Shown here: piece by piece, positions 32,080 to 36,108 of the stretch
Layout: each line of letters begins with the position of its first letter
Position numbering within the stretch: position 1 is the stretch's first letter
Origin: DASPLX01 sp035627375
GTDB taxonomy: Bacteria > Pseudomonadota > Gammaproteobacteria > Burkholderiales > Burkholderiaceae_D
Length of the DNA stretch: 36,108 nt
Assembly: GCA_035627375.1 (NCBI GenBank)
Contig: DASPLX010000087.1
Span: forward strand, 1-36,108
Reading direction: 5' to 3'
Made by a program: the position numbers and the translations under genes
Notes under the pieces: model-generated
What the model saw: the letters and a program-made list of their open reading frames with translations, nothing else
Told to the model about the DNA's origin: nothing
The model's database searches: none

Positions 32080-35000
32080 TTGAGTACAGCGCGCCAACCC
32101 GATCAAGGAACCTGGAACGTCCGTAAGCTCGGACGACTGGCAACTGGTCTCGTTCTGTCATTGCTCAGCCTCGGCGCCCATGCGCAAGCGGGGAGCCAGG
32201 TCAGCGTTTCCGATGGCGGCACGCCAAGCTACAGCTTTCCCATCGCGGTTCCGCCCGGCATTGCCGGCATGGCGCCGAACCTCAATCTGCTTTACAGCGC
32301 CAGCAGCGTGAACGGCCCGGTCGGCTACGGCTGGACCGTGCAAGGCATCTCGACGATTACGCGCTGCCCCGGCAACAAGCTGATAGACGGCAGCGCGCGC
32401 GCGGTCGACTATACCGCCAACGACAAGCTATGCCTGGACGGCCAGAGGCTGATCCAGACCGACGCCGCCGGCACGGTGAGCGCGGCCCAGCAAAACGATA
32501 GCCTGGGCGGCTCGGGCATGGTGCGCGAATACCGCACCGAGAAAGACATGTACGCACGCATCCGGGCCTACGGCATGGCCGGCGGCGACGCCAACAACGG
32601 ACCGGCTTACTTCAAGGTCTGGACCAAGAGCGGGCAGGTGTATGAATACGGCGTCAACAGCAATGCGACCGCCAACGCGCAGATCACGGCGCAAGGCAAG
32701 ACTGTCGTGGTGGCCTGGCCGGTCAGCCGCATCAGCGACACGGTCGGCAACTATATCGATTTCCAATACGAGCAGCGCGACGTGGCGTGGGGCAGTGGTC
32801 CGACGGAGGGATCGCCGACAGCCGGCCATGAATGGAACCTGGCCGAGGTGCGCTACACGGGCAACGGCAGTCAGGTGCCGGTCAACAAGGTGGTGTTCGA
32901 GTATGTCGACCGCGCCGACAATGCCGGCGGCGCGCAGGATCGCGGTGAAGCCTATCACCAGGGCAGCAAGAACGTCAGCATCCGCCTCTTGAACAAGGTG
33001 CGCACTTTCATCAATTGGCCGGCCAATCAGGCGAGCCAGCCGGCGGGCGCGGTGCAGGTCAAGACGATCAGACTGACCTACGACAAGGGGCCGGTGAGCG
33101 GACGCAGCCGCTTGAAGCAGATCACCGAATGCAACGGCAACGAAAGCAAGTGCCTGCCGCCGACGACCTTCAACTATGCCAGCGGCGGCTACGTCAGCTA
33201 TGCGACGAATTTCCAATTCAGAAACGGCGAGTTGTCGACGCTGGTGATGCAAAGCACGAGCGGAAATTACGGTGTCGTCCCCGGGAATTTCCTGGGCACC
33301 GGCCGCACGGATATCCTGCGCTGGTCGGACACGCCGGGCGAGAACCAGTTGTATCGCAGCGGAGGCGATGGCGGCTTTTCCAGGGTGTGGTCGTTCAATA
33401 TCACCGATCAACACCTGTTCAAGAGCGACGGCTGCTATGCGTCGACGGTCGCCGATTTCAACGGCGACGGCATGACGGATATCCTGCGCATCATGCAGGC
33501 GTATACGACGAGCGGCGGCGTTTCCTGCGGCACGCAGCGGCACATCCTGTACTTGTCCAATGGTGACGGATCGTTCCGTTCGATCGATGTCGTGGGTATC
33601 GATTTTAGCAAGCGGAAAAGCATCACCGTAGTGCGTTACGATTGCTTGCAGCCGCGCAGCAGCACCTATGTCCCCAATTGCACCGAACCCGGCGACAACT
33701 ACCTGGGAACCTCGCAGAGCACCGGATTCAACTTCCATCTGCTGGACGTCAACAGCGACGGCTTGCTCGACATCGTGACCGCAATGATGCCGGGGCACCC
33801 GCCGACCACCAATCCGCCCTCGGATGCGACGCAATGCGCGACCCTGGTATGCACGCGTGTTTATCTCGGACAGCCGAACGGCGGCTTTGTCGAGAAGACC
33901 GACACCAACGTCGCGCATCGATCCCTGTATGCCGATCCGCAGCTCGGATCGAGCAGCTTTTGGCGTAAGCCATATGTCGCCGACCTCAATGGCGACGGCG
34001 CGCCCGACCTGATGGTCGATACCGGCGTATGGATTTCCCGTGGCGACGGCAATTTCGACATCGACCCGGCAGCCACTGGCATGACCGGGTGCGCCAATCC
34101 GCTGGATTTCAACGGCGACGGCCGCACCGATTGCCTGTTCAATTTCTGGGTGGCATCCGCTCAGCATCTGTCGATTGCCGATGGAACGTATACGCCGAAG
34201 AAGACGGCTAACTTCAATCTCGTCTCGAACGGCCAGGAATTGTATGGCTTCGTCAGCAACTCGACGGTCGCCAACGTCGGCATCGAATTGGCTGATTTCG
34301 ACGGCGATGGCCGCGACGACATCCTGCGCTGGAAAGACGATCCGAGCCAGAACACGGTGTACTTGAGCAACGGCGACGGCACCTTCCGCACGGCGCCGGG
34401 CTTCAACCTGACGACCAGCGCCGAACAATTGCAAAAGAGCGACGGCTCGGCGTCGTTCGTGGTCGGCGACTTCACCGGCCGCGGCGCGACCGAGATACTG
34501 CGCCTCAAGGCCAATCCGTCCGCTGGCAGCGACGCGACGCGCAACCTGCTGTATGTCAAGACCGACTCGACGCCGCCGGACCAGTTGGTCTCGGTCACCT
34601 CGAGCACCGGTTTGACCACCACGCTGGCCTGGGTGCCGCTGAGCAATCCGTCGTCCGGCAGTCTGGGGACGCGTTACACGAGCGATCGCGGCACGGCCAA
34701 TGCCGCTGCCTATCCGAAGGTGGATCTCACCATGCCGACCTATGTGGTCGCCACCACGGTCGCCGGCAGCGGTGTGGGCAGCAGCACCTTGACGACCGAA
34801 TACAGCTATGCCGGCCTGAAGGCCGCGCACGACGGTCGTGGTTGGCTCGGCTTCCGCGAAACGCGTAAGCAAAGCCCGGCGCCCAACGGCTCGAACCTCA
34901 CGGTATTGACGCAATACCTGCAAGACGGCGCCAACACCGGCATGGCCAGCTTGACCGAGACGCGTGCGGGCTTGCTTAACGCTGCCAACCCGCAAGTGTT

Positions 35001-36108
35001 GAGCCGCAGCACCTTCATTTATTGCGACAAGACCGCAGCCGCGGGCGCGGAGGCAAGCGCCACCAGCGCCAGCCCGTGCCCGACCACGGCGAAAGTCAGG
35101 CGTCCTTACCTGTACAAGAGCACGGAAGAAGGCTGGGACCTGAACGGCAATGCGCTGCCCGTGGTCACCACCACCAATACCTTCAACAACAGCGGCGATC
35201 CGACCCAGATCGTCGCCACGACGACCGGCACCGCGCTCGGTTTGTCGCAGACCTTCACCAAGACCACGACCAACCAGTACTACGCCGACAATACGTCCGG
35301 CGACACCTGGATCCTCGGCCGGCTGCAGAAGGCTACGGTCCTGAGCTCGGTGCCGAACAGCCTGGGCAGCATCGCCACCGGTTACGGCACGGCGCCGTAT
35401 GCGAACGCGACGCAAGGCAGCGCCACGACCGTCACGATCAATCCGAGTGCGCTGACGGTGAACGCCAGCGGCCCGGGCACGGCTTCCGGCATCGTGACGG
35501 CCAACGCCAACGGCGGCGTCGCTCCCTATACCTATGCCTGGACCAGGACCGCGGGGTCGCGCACGACCATCTCGAACGCCGCCATCGCCAATCCGACGAT
35601 CAGCGCCGCGCTCAACGCCGGCGACAACTTCACCGAAAGCTGGAAAGTCACGGTGACCGATGCGAGCGGCATCACCGCCACGGCCAGCGTCAACGCCACG
35701 TTCACCACGCCTGGCGCGGCGGTCCTGAGCCTGACGAGCTGTTCCAGCGTGACGCCCACGACATCGCCGACGGCGGCGTCGATGAGCTGCACGCTGAGCA
35801 ACACCGGGCAATCGGGCGTGTCTTCGATCAGCTACGCGACCGCTGCCGGCACGTCGGTCACCGGGCCGACCGGCGCCTGCGCGGCGGGCGCGACTTGCGG
35901 CACGGTCAAGGTCACGACCGGCACGAGCGCGGGGACCTACTCGGGCAGCGTGACGGCCACGCCGAACACCGGCAGCGCGGCATCGGCCAACTACAGCCTG
36001 ACCGTGAACGCGGCGCCGGTCAACGGCGCCACCTATGTCTCGCATAGCGTGCCGACCACGATGACGGCCGGCCAAGTCTACGCGGTCTCGGTGACGCTGC
36101 AAAACAGC
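32080..36108 (+). CDS. Giant secreted SpvB/FG-GAP (RHS/Tc-toxin type) protein, 3' part outside window
   Basis: The first 1343 codons of a very large exported protein, open to the right edge. The start is a TTG preceded by AAGGAG at spacing 6. The signal peptide ends near GAHAQA (about residue 39). An SpvB-type N-terminal domain follows (SYSFPIAVPPGIAGMAPNLNLLY, then GPVGYGWTVQGIS). An FG-GAP/VCBS propeller has five Ca-binding-type loops, D459 DFNGDGMTD, D556 DVNSDGLLD, D635 DLNGDGAPD, D676 DFNGDGRTD and D739 DFDGDGRDD. A TcdB-middle-like region (TTTLAWVPLSNP, RGWLGFRET) comes next, and from about residue 1113 Ig/PKD-like domains. YD repeats and any toxic C-terminus would lie beyond the window. 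It shares its promoter module with the secretion operon and is its best candidate substrate or partner. Confidence 0.9.
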   Translation, partial: MSTARQPDQGTWNVRKLGRLATGLVLSLLSLGAHAQAGSQVSVSDGGTPSYSFPIAVPPGIAGMAPNLNLLYSASSVNGPVGYGWTVQGISTITRCPGNKLIDGSARAVDYTANDKLCLDGQRLIQTDAAGTVSAAQQNDSLGGSGMVREYRTEKDMYARIRAYGMAGGDANNGPAYFKVWTKSGQVYEYGVNSNATANAQITAQGKTVVVAWPVSRISDTVGNYIDFQYEQRDVAWGSGPTEGSPTAGHEWNLAEVRYTGNGSQVPVNKVVFEYVDRADNAGGAQDRGEAYHQGSKNVSIRLLNKVRTFINWPANQASQPAGAVQVKTIRLTYDKGPVSGRSRLKQITECNGNESKCLPPTTFNYASGGYVSYATNFQFRNGELSTLVMQSTSGNYGVVPGNFLGTGRTDILRWSDTPGENQLYRSGGDGGFSRVWSFNITDQHLFKSDGCYASTVADFNGDGMTDILRIMQAYTTSGGVSCGTQRHILYLSNGDGSFRSIDVVGIDFSKRKSITVVRYDCLQPRSSTYVPNCTEPGDNYLGTSQSTGFNFHLLDVNSDGLLDIVTAMMPGHPPTTNPPSDATQCATLVCTRVYLGQPNGGFVEKTDTNVAHRSLYADPQLGSSSFWRKPYVADLNGDGAPDLMVDTGVWISRGDGNFDIDPAATGMTGCANPLDFNGDGRTDCLFNFWVASAQHLSIADGTYTPKKTANFNLVSNGQELYGFVSNSTVANVGIELADFDGDGRDDILRWKDDPSQNTVYLSNGDGTFRTAPGFNLTTSAEQLQKSDGSASFVVGDFTGRGATEILRLKANPSAGSDATRNLLYVKTDSTPPDQLVSVTSSTGLTTTLAWVPLSNPSSGSLGTRYTSDRGTANAAAYPKVDLTMPTYVVATTVAGSGVGSSTLTTEYSYAGLKAAHDGRGWLGFRETRKQSPAPNGSNLTVLTQYLQDGANTGMASLTETRAGLLNAANPQVLSRSTFIYCDKTAAAGAEASATSASPCPTTAKVRRPYLYKSTEEGWDLNGNALPVVTTTNTFNNSGDPTQIVATTTGTALGLSQTFTKTTTNQYYADNTSGDTWILGRLQKATVLSSVPNSLGSIATGYGTAPYANATQGSATTVTINPSALTVNASGPGTASGIVTANANGGVAPYTYAWTRTAGSRTTISNAAIANPTISAALNAGDNFTESWKVTVTDASGITATASVNATFTTPGAAVLSLTSCSSVTPTTSPTAASMSCTLSNTGQSGVSSISYATAAGTSVTGPTGACAAGATCGTVKVTTGTSAGTYSGSVTATPNTGSAASANYSLTVNAAPVNGATYVSHSVPTTMTAGQVYAVSVTLQNS

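Noticed and set aside
32428..36102. Minus-strand frame of 1224 codons
   Set aside because: It is antisense to the SpvB-like gene, with no domain or start signal, and is a GC-rich shadow frame.

Overview
The window looks like chromosomal DNA of a GC-rich betaproteobacterium of the order Burkholderiales, probably near Oxalobacteraceae. The reasons are the high GC, a PhaM-type polyhydroxyalkanoate protein, two-gene hydroxyproline catabolism and the codon use. The taxon is inferred, not proven. I see no tRNA, rRNA, insertion sequence, integrase or CRISPR array.

Left part (1-6110, minus strand): a type I secretion-like operon, read right to left. It holds a TolC-like outer-membrane lipoprotein, a HlyD-like adaptor and the first 1201 codons of a giant repeat surface protein that runs off the left edge. 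Next (6744-10309, plus) come a nucleotidyltransferase-like gene and a tightly overlapping four-gene operon: two LiaI/LiaF-like membrane proteins, a LytS-type histidine kinase and a LytTR response regulator. A GAF-domain histidine kinase (minus) follows. Then comes a trans-3-hydroxy-L-proline module: a divergent GntR/FCD regulator, a dehydratase with the Cys/Thr active-site pair, and a pyrroline-2-carboxylate reductase.

Middle (15162-22462): a secreted TonB-C-like protein; a minus-strand group of a solo cyclic-nucleotide-binding protein, queC and two tandem DUF3108 paralogues; an orphan periplasmic binding protein; phaM; and an MFS transporter.

Right part (22529-36108): the most interesting region. 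Ten overlapping or closely spaced genes (22802-31828) encode a type II secretion/type IV pilus-like machine. It has PilO/GspM-like and PilP/GspC-like proteins, a secretin lipoprotein with a C-terminal cohesin-like domain, three pseudopilins, GspF, GspE, a GspL/PilM-like and a PilN-like protein. The set resembles what SEED calls 'predicted secretion system X'. Right after it lies a very large secreted SpvB/FG-GAP (RHS/Tc-toxin type) protein that runs off the right edge. The machine operon and the SpvB-like gene are each preceded by the same non-coding module of about 97 bp. It has a 7-2-7 palindrome (TCCCATA-N2-TATGGGA) and, at nearly the same distance, a 44-nt block with 37 identities. This points to one regulator switching on both the apparatus and the SpvB-like protein, which makes that protein the prime candidate substrate or partner.
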